Below are positions 20,747 to 28,765 of a DNA stretch of 64,000 nucleotides, piece by piece; the stretch's first letter is position 1; every line of letters starts with the position of its first letter. The DNA comes from Pseudomonas sp. LBUM920 (GTDB lineage: Bacteria; Pseudomonadota; Gammaproteobacteria; Pseudomonadales; Pseudomonadaceae), in NCBI RefSeq assembly GCF_003852315.1, contig NZ_CP027762.1, positions 1,469,501-1,533,500 of the forward strand, given 5' to 3'. The notes under the pieces are model-generated. The model saw only the letters and a program-made list of their open reading frames with translations. It was not told the DNA's origin and ran no database searches. The position numbers and the translations under genes were made by a program.

Positions 20747-20808
20747 TCGAAAGGTCTTACACGTTAAGGGAATTAGTCTGCGGGAAGTGACTCTATTGGG
20801 TGTACTGC

Positions 20809-20833
20809 CTCGGTGCGTGCAAAACGCGCCGAG
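20809..20833 (+). other. Stable hairpin in the leader of the small orphan gene
   Basis: ctcggtgcg-tgcaaaa-cgcgccgag forms a 9-bp stem with one G-U pair and a 7-base loop. It lies just upstream of the Shine-Dalgarno tgaggagt of the next ORF and has no T-run, so it is not a standard terminator. Confidence 0.55.
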
Positions 20834-20853
20834 CCACGCTTGAGGAGTACTTT

Positions 20854-21054
20854 ATGAAGATCGACCCGCGAATCAGCGCCGAACTCGCCCGGCTTGAACC
20901 CAACCAGATTGGTGTTCTGGCCTGGTCCCTGATGGCCGACCCTGCGTATGCAGGCGGCATCCCTGGTCAACCTGATCAAGATTGGCCGCAACCGCCCACC
21001 GAGCCTGGTGAACCGACGCTGCCGGATGAGCCGCCACCCGCGCCTGTCGCCTGA
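20854..21054 (+). CDS. Conserved small hypothetical protein, Pro-rich tail
   Basis: A 66-residue protein of unknown function. The ATG at 20854 has a strong Shine-Dalgarno (tgaggagt, 8 bases upstream). The first half is folded-looking (MKIDPRISAELARLEPNQIG, then VLAWSLMADPAYAGGI). The last third is proline- and acid-rich (PPTEPGEPTLPDEPPPAPV) and probably disordered. There is no signal peptide or transmembrane segment. Codon use is like its neighbours. It lies 107 bases after dcd behind a stable hairpin, and no function can be assigned. Confidence 0.7.
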   Translation: MKIDPRISAELARLEPNQIGVLAWSLMADPAYAGGIPGQPDQDWPQPPTEPGEPTLPDEPPPAPVA

Positions 21055-21084
21055 TCGTTCAGGGCAATAGACATGGCCGGTTGT

Positions 21085-21735
21085 TCAGCGCACCGGCCAT
21101 ACGTCCTCATCGCCGATCACAAAGATCTGCTGATCGTCGCGCTGCTCCACTGAATAACCCCCGGTAAAGGCGCCGAACGCCGGCAACAGGCTGATCCGCG
21201 ACCCGAACTGAAAGCACGGCAGGCGCAAGCTCTGGCGGCCCCTGCCGCGCAGTCGATAGACCGGGTGCACATGCCCCGCCAGCACATGGTGGCTGGCATG
21301 CGCGTCTGGTTCGTGTTGCAGGGCGAACGGCCCCATCAGCAAAGGCTCCGGCACCACCTCGATGCCCAAGTCGGCCGGTGGGTCGCCTGCGCGTTTGTCG
21401 TGATTGCCACGAATCAGCGTCAGGCCAAGGTCGCGATTGTGCTCACGCCACGCTCTCAAGGCGCTCAGGGTGCCGCTGGCGTGAGAGCCGGGGCCGTGCA
21501 GGAAGTCACCGAGAAAGATCACCTGCTCGCACGGCAAGGCCGATAACAGCCGGTCCAGGCGTTGCAGGTTTTCAGTCGTGGTGCCTTGGGGCACGGGTTG
21601 CCCAAGGCTGCGGTAGGCGGAGGCCTTGCCAAAATGCACGTCGGCAATCAGCAAACACCGACGCGAGGGCCAGTACACGGCCTTTTCCGCCAGCAACCAC
21701 AGCTCTTCTCCCTCAAGCATTACCGAACAATGCAT
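21085..21735 (-). CDS. pdeM: Ligase-associated DNA-repair phosphoesterase (PdeM/MPE)
   Basis: A calcineurin-like metallophosphoesterase of 216 residues. It carries the binuclear-metal motifs in order: LIADVHFGK (DxH), FLGDFLHG (GD), IRGNHDK (GNHD) and VLAGHVHPVY (GHxH). In P. putida the homologous MPE is a manganese-dependent DNA nuclease encoded with an Lhr helicase, an ATP-dependent ligase and an MBL exonuclease. Here it is coupled to the Lhr gene by a TGATG overlap. The ligase and exonuclease halves lie 7 kb upstream. The function is inferred from these homologues. Confidence 0.9.
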   Translation of the reverse strand: MHCSVMLEGEELWLLAEKAVYWPSRRCLLIADVHFGKASAYRSLGQPVPQGTTTENLQRLDRLLSALPCEQVIFLGDFLHGPGSHASGTLSALRAWREHNRDLGLTLIRGNHDKRAGDPPADLGIEVVPEPLLMGPFALQHEPDAHASHHVLAGHVHPVYRLRGRGRQSLRLPCFQFGSRISLLPAFGAFTGGYSVEQRDDQQIFVIGDEDVWPVR

Positions 21736-24215
21736 CAGCGTTTCCCGTTATCAGCGACTTTTTCCAGGTCTTTGACCATCCGTGCAATGCGCTCCGAGAG
21801 TTTCTCCGAACTCATGCTCTCGCGCATCCGCTCAACCAGCAGTGGGAAGGCCAGCGGTGTAGCCCGTTCGATCAGGTGCAAGTCCAGTTTCAGCGCGGCC
21901 AGATGGCGCAATGTCTGTTCCAGCCGACGAATATCCAACTCGTCACGCAGGACTTCTTCCCCGGCCTGGGTCAGCAGCAGGTTCTGCGGGTCATATTGCT
22001 TGAACACTTCAAAAAACAACCCGCTGGAGGCCTGAACCTGCCGCGTGCTTTTTGGCGCCCCGGGGTAACCCGCGAACACCAGCCCGGCGATGCGCGCGAT
22101 CTCGCGAAAACGTCTAAGGGCCAATTCCCCGGCATTCAAGCTGGCTATGACGTCGGTCAGCAAATTTTGCGGACTCAATAACGCTTCGTTCAGCAGTAAT
22201 GGCCAATCCACCGGCGTGGCACTCAACAGCTCCAGCCCGTAATCATTCACCGCGATTGAAAAGGTCACCGGCTGCTGTTGGCTGACCCGCCACGCCAGCA
22301 GGCTGGCCAGGCCCAGATGCACTTGGCGTCCGGCGAAGGGGTAAAGAAACACGTGCCATCCTTCCCGCGACTTCAGGGCTTCGGCCAGCAAATGCGTGCG
22401 AGTCGGCAGGCCCGACCAGCGCAACTGGGTTTGCAGCAAGGGTTGCACCGCCTGCATTTCCGGGCCGTCGAAATGCCCGTGCGCCGCCGCATCAAACCGT
22501 TCGACCACCGCCTGCGCCAGTTCGTTGGAAAGCGGCATGCGCCCGCCATTCCAACGCGGCACGGCGGCTCTTTTCGCGGTGCTGCGACGCACGTAAGCCG
22601 TCATGTTTTCCACGCGCACCAGCTCCAGCAAACGCCCGGCAAACAGGAAACCATCACCGGGTTTGAGCCGTGCGATAAAGCCTTCCTCGACACTGCCCAG
22701 GTTCTTGCCGCCGCCGCCCTTGCTCCAGAATTTCAGCTGGATACTCGCGTCACTGACGATGGTGCCTACACTCATGCGATGGCGCCGCGCCAGGCGTGCA
22801 TCCGGCACGCGCCACACGCCGTGCTCGTCGGGCTCCACGCGGCGGTAATCCGGGTAAGCCGTCAGCGACAATCCGCCATGGCGCACAAACCCCAGCGCCC
22901 AGGCCCAGTCGGCTTGCGTGAGGTCACGGTAAGCCCAGGCACCGCGCACTTCCGCCAGCAGCGCATCAGGCGTAAAGCCTCCGCCCAGCGCCATGCTCAC
23001 CAAATGCTGTACGAGCACGTCCAGCGGCTTGTAAGGCGATTCACGGGCTTCGATGCGCCGTTGGGCGATCGCGTCTTGGGCGGCCGCCGCTTCCACCAGT
23101 TCCAGGCTGTGGGTCGGCACCAGCGTCACCCGGGACGGCCGCCCTGGCGCGTGGCCGGAGCGTCCGGCGCGCTGCATCAGGCGCGCCACGCCTTTGGCCG
23201 AGCCGATTTGCAGCACGCGCTCCACCGGCAGAAAATCCACCCCCAGGTCCAGGCTGGAGGTGCACACCACCGCCTTGAGCTGGCCGTCTTTCAAGGCTCG
23301 CTCCACCCAGTCGCGCGTTTCGCGCGAGAGTGAGCCATGGTGCAGCGCGATCACTCCCGCCCAATCCGGGCGCGCATCGAGCAACGCCTGGTACCAGATC
23401 TCCGACTGCGCCCGTGTGTTGGTAAACACCAGGCAACTGCTGCTGGAATCAACTTCGGCGACGACTTGCGGCAACATCTTCAAACCAATATGCCCGGCCC
23501 AGGGAAAGCGCTCAGTGGTGGGCGGCAACAAGGTATCGACCTGCAGCGTTTTGGCCGTTTGCCCCTGCACGTTGATCCCGCCACCTTGTGGGACCAAAAC
23601 CTCCAGTGCGTGAGCCTGATTACCCAACGTCGCCGAAATTCCCCACACCATCAGTTCCGGATGCCACCGCCGCAAGCGCGCCAGCGCCAGTTGCAGCTGC
23701 ACACCACGCTTGTTGCCGATCAGTTCATGCCATTCATCCACGATGACCATGCGCAGGTGCGCCAGGCTCGATTCACTGTCGGCACGCGCCAGCATCAACG
23801 TAAGACTTTCCGGCGTGGTAACCAGCGCGGTGGGCTGGCGGCGGGTTTGGCGGGCGCGTTCGCTGCTGCTGGTATCGCCGGTGCGCAGGCCGATGCTCCA
23901 CGGAATCTGCAAGACCTCCAGTGGCGCTTCAAGGGCGCGTGCAGTGTCGGCGGCCAATGCGCGCATGGGTGTAATCCACAGCACGGTCAGCGGCTCAGCC
24001 GGCGGTTTGCGTTTGCCGGTGGCGGGCGGGCGAGTGATGGCGAAGCGATTAAGGGCGGCAAACCACAGTGCATAGGTTTTACCCGCGCCGGTGCTGGCAT
24101 GCAGCAAGCCTGACTGACCCTGCTTGACCGCCGCCCATACCTCTTTCTGAAAGGCGAACGGTTTCCAGCCCTTGGCGGCAAACCAGTGTTTTGCGAAGTC
24201 GAGGGGTTTTGCCAT
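21735..24215 (-). CDS. Ligase-associated Lhr-type DEXH-box DNA helicase
   Basis: An 826-residue superfamily-2 helicase resembling the Lhr core. Visible in order: Walker A HASTGAGKTYA (Lys46), motif Ib TTPESLTLML, Walker B IVDEWHEL (DEWH in place of DECH/DEAH), ISATLGN (motif III), SSLDLGVDF (motif V) and LMQRAGRSGH (motif VI). The Lhr-specific winged-helix and C-terminal domains follow. It is coupled to pdeM. It is part of the Lhr-MPE-Lig-Exo repair set of pseudomonads; the substrate in this organism is not known. I left the symbol blank because names (lhr, lhr2) vary. Confidence 0.92.
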   Translation of the reverse strand: MAKPLDFAKHWFAAKGWKPFAFQKEVWAAVKQGQSGLLHASTGAGKTYALWFAALNRFAITRPPATGKRKPPAEPLTVLWITPMRALAADTARALEAPLEVLQIPWSIGLRTGDTSSSERARQTRRQPTALVTTPESLTLMLARADSESSLAHLRMVIVDEWHELIGNKRGVQLQLALARLRRWHPELMVWGISATLGNQAHALEVLVPQGGGINVQGQTAKTLQVDTLLPPTTERFPWAGHIGLKMLPQVVAEVDSSSSCLVFTNTRAQSEIWYQALLDARPDWAGVIALHHGSLSRETRDWVERALKDGQLKAVVCTSSLDLGVDFLPVERVLQIGSAKGVARLMQRAGRSGHAPGRPSRVTLVPTHSLELVEAAAAQDAIAQRRIEARESPYKPLDVLVQHLVSMALGGGFTPDALLAEVRGAWAYRDLTQADWAWALGFVRHGGLSLTAYPDYRRVEPDEHGVWRVPDARLARRHRMSVGTIVSDASIQLKFWSKGGGGKNLGSVEEGFIARLKPGDGFLFAGRLLELVRVENMTAYVRRSTAKRAAVPRWNGGRMPLSNELAQAVVERFDAAAHGHFDGPEMQAVQPLLQTQLRWSGLPTRTHLLAEALKSREGWHVFLYPFAGRQVHLGLASLLAWRVSQQQPVTFSIAVNDYGLELLSATPVDWPLLLNEALLSPQNLLTDVIASLNAGELALRRFREIARIAGLVFAGYPGAPKSTRQVQASSGLFFEVFKQYDPQNLLLTQAGEEVLRDELDIRRLEQTLRHLAALKLDLHLIERATPLAFPLLVERMRESMSSEKLSERIARMVKDLEKVADNGKR

Positions 24216-24272
24216 GGGTGGGCTGACGCTCTGGAGGCTCTCATTCAGAGACCCTCCAGGCGCCGCAAAGGT

Positions 24273-25037
24273 TTACTTCAAATTGCCGCTCAAAAACTGC
24301 TGCAGGCGCTCGCTCTTCGGATTGCCCAGCACATCCGCAGGCGCACCTTGCTCTTCCACCAGGCCCTTGTGCAGGAACAACACCTGGCTCGACACCTTGC
24401 GCGCAAAGCTCATCTCGTGGGTGACCATGATCATGGTGCGGCCTTCCTCGGCCAGCCCCTGGATCACCTTCAATACTTCACCGACCAGCTCCGGGTCGAG
24501 GGCCGAGGTCGGCTCGTCGAACAGCATCACCTCCGGCTCCATGGCCAGGGCGCGGGCGATGGCCACGCGTTGCTGTTGGCCACCCGACAGGAACGCCGGG
24601 TATTGATCGGCCACGCGCGCCGGCAAGCCCACCTTGTCCAGGTAGCGACGGGCGCGGTCTTCGGCGTCCTTCTTGCTGCAACCCAGCACCCGGCGCGGGG
24701 CCATGGTGATGTTTTCCAGCACGCTCATGTGGCTCCACAGGTTGAAATGCTGGAACACCATCGCCAGCCGCGTGCGCAGGCGTTGCAGCTCGGCGTCGTC
24801 GGCCACGCGCATGCCGTGGCGGTCACTGACCATGCGGATTTGCTGGCCGTCGAGGGTCATCGCGCCGTCGTTGGGGGTTTCCAGAAAGTTGATGCAGCGC
24901 AAAAAGGTGCTTTTGCCCGAACCGCTGGCGCCGATCAAACTGATCACATCACCGGTCTTGGCCTTGAGCGAGACACCTTTGAGCACTTCATTGTCGCCAT
25001 AGCTTTTATGCAGGCCTTCAACGGTCAATTTGTACAT
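24273..25037 (-). CDS. aotP: Basic amino acid (arginine/ornithine) ABC transporter, ATP-binding protein
   Basis: The 254-residue ATPase of a polar amino-acid importer. It has Walker A GASGSGKST, the Q-loop FQHFNLWSHM, the ABC signature LSGGQQQR, Walker B VMLFDEPTSALD and the H-loop VTHEMSF. I chose the ATG at 25037 (MYKLTVEGLHKSYG) over an in-frame start at 25100, because the extension would run into the upstream gene. It is the last gene of the aotJQMOP-like operon. In P. aeruginosa argR follows aotP; here a repair helicase follows 57 bases later. Confidence 0.9.
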   Translation of the reverse strand: MYKLTVEGLHKSYGDNEVLKGVSLKAKTGDVISLIGASGSGKSTFLRCINFLETPNDGAMTLDGQQIRMVSDRHGMRVADDAELQRLRTRLAMVFQHFNLWSHMSVLENITMAPRRVLGCSKKDAEDRARRYLDKVGLPARVADQYPAFLSGGQQQRVAIARALAMEPEVMLFDEPTSALDPELVGEVLKVIQGLAEEGRTMIMVTHEMSFARKVSSQVLFLHKGLVEEQGAPADVLGNPKSERLQQFLSGNLK

Positions 25038-25050
25038 GGGGCGTGCATCC

Positions 25051-26169
25051 TCAAGGCGAAAGTAGGTAGCCGCTGCGGTAGGCTTCATGGCCTGCGACAT
25101 GGCTGATCACCATGCCGGCAGTGGCCATGCGCCGCAGCGAACGGGCGTAAAGCAGGCCGGCGTTTTTACAGTGCACGGGCGTTACGCGGTCAGTAAGCGG
25201 GTCGATGATTTCGGCGATCAATTGCCCGGCTTCCAGGTATTCACCCGGCAGGGCGCAAAATACCAGCAAACCGCCAACGGGCGTGGTCACAGGCTCGACG
25301 CCCGCCAGTGGGGTGGCCGGGTAGGGCAAGGCAGGCAATGGCGCGGCGGTGCCTTCAATCGCGCCGAAGTGGATCAGATAATCGATGATCGCCTGGCAGT
25401 CGAGGCGGGCCAGGCCATGGTTGACGTCGCCCTGGCCGCGCAGCTCGACGGTCACCGAAAAGCTGCCCATGGGAATCGGGAAGCGCTCGCCGAAGCGTTG
25501 CTGCAACTGCCACCACACCAGGGTGAAACACTCATCGAAGGACTGCCCGCCGGAATCGGTGGCAAGCAAATTGGCTTCCGAGCCGATGTAGCGTGCCAGC
25601 GGCTCCACCTGCGGCCAGGCCTCGGGCGTGGTGTACAGGTGCGCCACGGCTTCGAAGTCGCAATGCAGGTCGAGCACCATGTCGGCCTCGCAGGCCAGGC
25701 GTTGCAGCACCAGGCGTTGGGATTGCAACTGGGTGTCGGCCGCTTGCCGGGCGAGGGCAGTGGACAGTGCGGCACGGATCAATCGGGCGTTGTGCTGCGC
25801 GTCATCTCCCAGCAAATACTCGACCTGGTTACCGACCTCTTCACTGAGGTCGACAAACCGGCGGTTGAAATTCTGTCCGCTTTCCAGCTCGTAGCGGCCC
25901 AGCGGAATATCCATCAACACTTGCTCCAGGCCCACCGGGTTGGCAATCGGCACCAACACGATTTCGCTGCGCAGCCTACCGGCCGCCGCCAACTCGGCCA
26001 GGCGGGCCTTGAGGTGCCAGGCCACCAGCATGCCCGGCAGTTCGTCGGCATGCAGCGATGACTGGATGTAGACCTTGCCTTCAGCCTGTTCCGGGCCGAA
26101 GTGGAAACTGTGAATCTGCCGCGCCGTGCCTGGCACCGGCGCGATCAGATCATGTACCTGATGACGCAT
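25051..26169 (-). CDS. aotO: Succinylglutamate desuccinylase/aspartoacylase family protein (AotO-like)
   Basis: A 372-residue zinc carboxypeptidase-like protein of the AstE/AspA superfamily. The zinc motif HADELPGM (H-x-x-E type) lies in the N-terminal third, the second ligand region is MVLDLHCDFEA, and a beta-rich C-terminal domain follows (from about residue 290). It sits between the permease and ATPase genes of an arginine/ornithine importer, as aotO does in P. aeruginosa, so a role in modifying or releasing an imported basic amino-acid derivative is plausible. The true substrate is not established. Confidence 0.85.
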   Translation of the reverse strand: MRHQVHDLIAPVPGTARQIHSFHFGPEQAEGKVYIQSSLHADELPGMLVAWHLKARLAELAAAGRLRSEIVLVPIANPVGLEQVLMDIPLGRYELESGQNFNRRFVDLSEEVGNQVEYLLGDDAQHNARLIRAALSTALARQAADTQLQSQRLVLQRLACEADMVLDLHCDFEAVAHLYTTPEAWPQVEPLARYIGSEANLLATDSGGQSFDECFTLVWWQLQQRFGERFPIPMGSFSVTVELRGQGDVNHGLARLDCQAIIDYLIHFGAIEGTAAPLPALPYPATPLAGVEPVTTPVGGLLVFCALPGEYLEAGQLIAEIIDPLTDRVTPVHCKNAGLLYARSLRRMATAGMVISHVAGHEAYRSGYLLSP

Positions 26170-26178
26170 GACAACTCC

Positions 26179-26889
26179 TTAATGGCTCGGCCCGAGAAAG
26201 GCCAGCCAGCGGCGCTCCGCCAGACGAAACAGCCCGACCAGCGCAAAGGTCACGGTCAGGTAGATCAGCGCAGCGATGCCGAATGATTGAAAGGTCATGT
26301 ACGTGGCCGAGTTGGCGTCCCGGGCCACCTTGAGAATGTCCGGCACCGTCGCGGTGAACGCCACGGTGGTCGAGTGCAGCATCAGGATCACTTCGTTGCT
26401 GTAGTAAGGCAGCGAGCGGCGTAGGGCCGACGGCATGATGACGTAGGCATACAGCTTCCAGCCTGTGAGGCCGTAAGCCTTGGCCGCCTCGACTTCACCA
26501 TGCGCCATGCTACGGATTGCCCCGGCGAAAATCTCGGTGGTGTAGGCGCAGGTGTTCAGGGCGAAGGCGAGGATGGTGCAGTTCATCGCATCCCGAAAGA
26601 ACGCATCCAGCACCGGTTGCGCCCGTACGGCCGCAATGCTGTAGATCCCGGTGTAGCAGATCAGCAGCTGGATATAGAGCGGCGTGCCACGAAACAGGTA
26701 CGTGTAAAACTGCACCGGCCAGCGGATGTAGCGTTTGCGCGACACGCGGGCGATGGACAGCGGGATCGACACCACAAAGCCAATCACCAGCGCCGCGCTG
26801 AGCAGCCACAGGGTCATTGCCAGCCCGGTGATGTGCTGGCCGTCGCTATAAAGGAAGGGCCGCCAGTATTGCTGCAGAAGTTCGATCAT
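26179..26889 (-). CDS. aotM: Basic amino acid ABC transporter permease (AotM/HisM-like)
   Basis: A 236-residue inner-membrane permease of the HisM/GlnP family. It has about five transmembrane helices, the first from about residue 22 (MTLWLLSAALVIGFVVSIPL). The EAA loop, which contacts the ATPase, reads GEVEAAKAYGLTGWKLYAYVIM (core: EAAKAYGLTG). It starts by overlapping the aotQ stop by 4 bases (ATGA), and aotO begins 9 bases after it. It pairs with AotQ to form the heterodimeric channel. Confidence 0.92.
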   Translation of the reverse strand: MIELLQQYWRPFLYSDGQHITGLAMTLWLLSAALVIGFVVSIPLSIARVSRKRYIRWPVQFYTYLFRGTPLYIQLLICYTGIYSIAAVRAQPVLDAFFRDAMNCTILAFALNTCAYTTEIFAGAIRSMAHGEVEAAKAYGLTGWKLYAYVIMPSALRRSLPYYSNEVILMLHSTTVAFTATVPDILKVARDANSATYMTFQSFGIAALIYLTVTFALVGLFRLAERRWLAFLGPSH

Positions 26890-27614
26890 CGCACGGCCTC
26901 CCGGGACCCAGCGGAGTAGCGGCGCTCAAGCCAGCGCAGGACGACATTGGACGCGCTGGTGATCAGCAGGTAGATCAACGCGGCGATGACCAGGAAGTAA
27001 AACAGTTGGTAGGTGCTCTTGCCGGCGTCTTGAGCGGCCTTGACCAGATCCGCCAGGCCGATGATCGACACCAGCGCCGTGGCCTTGAGCATCACCATCC
27101 AGTTGTTGCCGATGCCTGGCAGGGCAAAGCGCATCATCTGCGGGAAGGTCACGAAGCGAAACCGCTGCCCGCGCGTGAGCCCGTACGCGGTCGCCGCTTC
27201 CAGCTGGCCCCGCGGCACGGCGAGGATCGCACCGCGAAAGGTCTCGGTGAAGTAGGCACCGTAGATGAAGCCCAGGGTGATAACCCCGGCGCTGAATGGG
27301 TCGATCTCGATGTAGTCCCATTCCATGAAGTCGGTAAAACCGGTCAGCCAGATTTGCAAGCTGTAGAAAATCAGCAACATCAGCACCAGGTCGGGCACGC
27401 CGCGAATCAAGGTGGTGTAGAGCTGGGCGGGGACGCGGATCAGGCTGACGCTGGACAGTTTAGCGCTGGCGCCGAGCAAGCCGAGCAGGACGCTGACGGC
27501 CAGGGAGGCGACCGACAGTTTCACCGTCATCCACGTACCTTGCAGCAACAGCGGGCCGAACCCCTTCAAACTGAAGGCACTCAGCCCCAGGGTTTGTAAA
27601 AGATCTTCAAACAT
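26886..27614 (-). CDS. aotQ: Basic amino acid ABC transporter permease (AotQ/HisQ-like)
   Basis: A 242-residue permease with the first transmembrane helix near residue 30 (VKLSVASLAVSVLLGLLG) and the EAA loop QLEAATAYGLTRGQRFRFVTFP (core: EAATAYGLTRG). It is the first permease gene after the binding-protein gene and is separated from it by an intrinsic terminator-like hairpin, which should reduce its expression relative to aotJ. It is coupled to aotM. Confidence 0.92.
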   Translation of the reverse strand: MFEDLLQTLGLSAFSLKGFGPLLLQGTWMTVKLSVASLAVSVLLGLLGASAKLSSVSLIRVPAQLYTTLIRGVPDLVLMLLIFYSLQIWLTGFTDFMEWDYIEIDPFSAGVITLGFIYGAYFTETFRGAILAVPRGQLEAATAYGLTRGQRFRFVTFPQMMRFALPGIGNNWMVMLKATALVSIIGLADLVKAAQDAGKSTYQLFYFLVIAALIYLLITSASNVVLRWLERRYSAGSREAVR

Positions 27615-27634
27615 GAATTCAGGACCTATGGCGA

Positions 27635-27666
27635 TAAAAAAGCGCCCACCTGAAACAGGTGGGCGC
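27635..27666 (-). terminator. Intra-operon attenuating terminator between aotJ and aotQ
   Basis: On the minus strand, gcgcccacctg-tttc-aggtgggcgc followed by tttttt forms a 10-11-bp GC-rich stem with a U-run. It comes just after the aotJ stop and before the aotQ start. This is the classical position for partial termination, which keeps binding protein in excess over membrane components. Confidence 0.85.
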
Positions 27667-27673
27667 CAGGGTG

Positions 27674-28453
27674 TTATTTACCGCTGTACAGGTTCAGATC
27701 GCCGAAGTGTTTCTTCTGGATGGTGGCGTAGGTGCCATCATCGTGTAACGCTTTGATACCTTTATCGAGCAAGGCCTTGAGGTCTTTGTTACCTTTTTTG
27801 ATACCGACCGCCGTTTTGGATGGCAGCAATGGGTCGTCGATGGCCTTGCTGACTTCGTAGTCAGCGCCTGCCGGCGACTTCAAAAAGCCCAGTTCGGCTT
27901 GCAGCATGTCTTGCACCGAGGCGTCGAGACGACCGGACGTCAGGTCGGCATACACCTGGTCCTGGTTGGCGTAGGCCTTGGTGGTCACACCGGCTTTGTC
28001 CAGCACCGCCTTGGCGTAGGCTTCCTGGATGGTGCCTTGCTCGTAGCCCACGGTTTTGCCCTTGAGGGACTCAGGCGTGGAGAAGTTCGCGCCCTTTTTG
28101 AACACCAGGGACGTCGGGCCGGAGAACAGCTCGTTAGAGAAGTCGATCGCCTTTTCACGGGCTTCGGTCACGGTCATCGAGGAAATCACGCCGTCGAACT
28201 TGTTGGCGTTGAGGCCCGGAATCATGCCGTCGAAGTCACTTTCAACCCACTTGCACTTGACCTTCAGCTCGGCGCAGATCGCATTGCCCAGGTCGATATC
28301 GAAGCCTACCAGGCTGCCGTCAGCGGCCTTGGATTCGAATGGCGCGTAGGAAGGATCGACACCAAAACGCAATTCCTTGTATTCCTTGGCTGTGGCAACA
28401 CCAGCAGCCATGCACAGAGCCAGTGCAGAAAGGGTCAGCAATGCTTTTTTCAT
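27674..28453 (-). CDS. aotJ: Arginine/ornithine-type ABC transporter substrate-binding protein
   Basis: A 259-residue periplasmic binding protein of the HisJ/ArgT family. It has a cleavable signal peptide (MKKALLTLSALALCMAAGVATA) and mature start KEYKELRFGVDPSYAPFESK (quoted in part). The amino-acid-binding signature GFDIDLGNAICAELKVKC and the lobe motif SSMTVTEAREKAIDFS are present. The ATG at 28453 is preferred over an upstream in-frame start that would spoil the signal peptide. It is first in the aotJQMOP-like operon, with a candidate sigma-54 promoter about 85 bases upstream. Confidence 0.94.
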   Translation of the reverse strand: MKKALLTLSALALCMAAGVATAKEYKELRFGVDPSYAPFESKAADGSLVGFDIDLGNAICAELKVKCKWVESDFDGMIPGLNANKFDGVISSMTVTEAREKAIDFSNELFSGPTSLVFKKGANFSTPESLKGKTVGYEQGTIQEAYAKAVLDKAGVTTKAYANQDQVYADLTSGRLDASVQDMLQAELGFLKSPAGADYEVSKAIDDPLLPSKTAVGIKKGNKDLKALLDKGIKALHDDGTYATIQKKHFGDLNLYSGK

Positions 28454-28533
28454 TATGTAATCCCTGGAAACCAAGATAAGCGCTTGTGGCGCGTTTAGGA
28501 CTGTTACTGAACGGTGTCAGACGGATCACAAGT

Positions 28534-28549
28534 AGCAATTTCTGCACCA
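28534..28549 (-). promoter_or_regulatory. Candidate sigma-54 (RpoN) -24/-12 promoter for aotJ
   Basis: On the minus strand the sequence is tggtgcagaaattgct. It keeps the invariant GG and GC dinucleotides at the 10-base spacing of TGGCAC-N5-TTGCW and the complete TTGCT -12 box; the -24 box has two mismatches. Transcription would start near 28522, giving a leader of about 70 bases. Nitrogen-regulated amino-acid importers often use RpoN. Confidence 0.4.
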
Positions 28550-28667
28550 TAGTTCCGAATGACTGTTTTAAAAGGTGGGATAAGGGAGTTGAGAGTGTAG
28601 GAGATGCCCGAAAATGGGCATTGATTTTTCAGTGCACCATTTTGGATCTTGACGCGAATTAAAACGT

Positions 28668-28752
28668 TGGCGCGGGCTTGCTCGCGAATGCAGCGGGTCA
28701 GTCAATTCATCTGTCACTGGCCCACCGTATTCGCGAGCAAGCCCGCTCCCAC
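28668..28752. repeat. REP palindrome pair (gcgggcttgctcgcgaa type)
   Basis: Arms gcgggcttgctcgcgaatgc and gtattcgcgagcaagcccgc are inverted copies separated by about 40 bases. It lies at the junction between the aot operon and the ligase gene and is the same subtype as 31482-31568 and 46752-46820. Confidence 0.85.
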
Positions 28753-28765
28753 AAGAGGACCTATT

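Larger units (their letters stand above)
28454..28765. promoter_or_regulatory. aotJ upstream region and REP (312 bases without a gene)
   Basis: The stretch nearest aotJ carries the candidate sigma-54 site and a loose ArgR-like half site (minus strand tgacaccgttcagtaa, compared with TGTCGC-N8-AA, two mismatches). The middle is AT-rich. The far third is a REP palindrome pair just downstream of the ligase stop. No ORF is convincing here. Confidence 0.45.

Noticed and set aside
21085..24215. Helicase-nuclease pair considered as an anti-phage defence system
   Set aside because: The Lhr-MPE pair has a documented DNA-repair context in pseudomonads with the ligase and exonuclease also present; there is no sensor, toxin or restriction partner.
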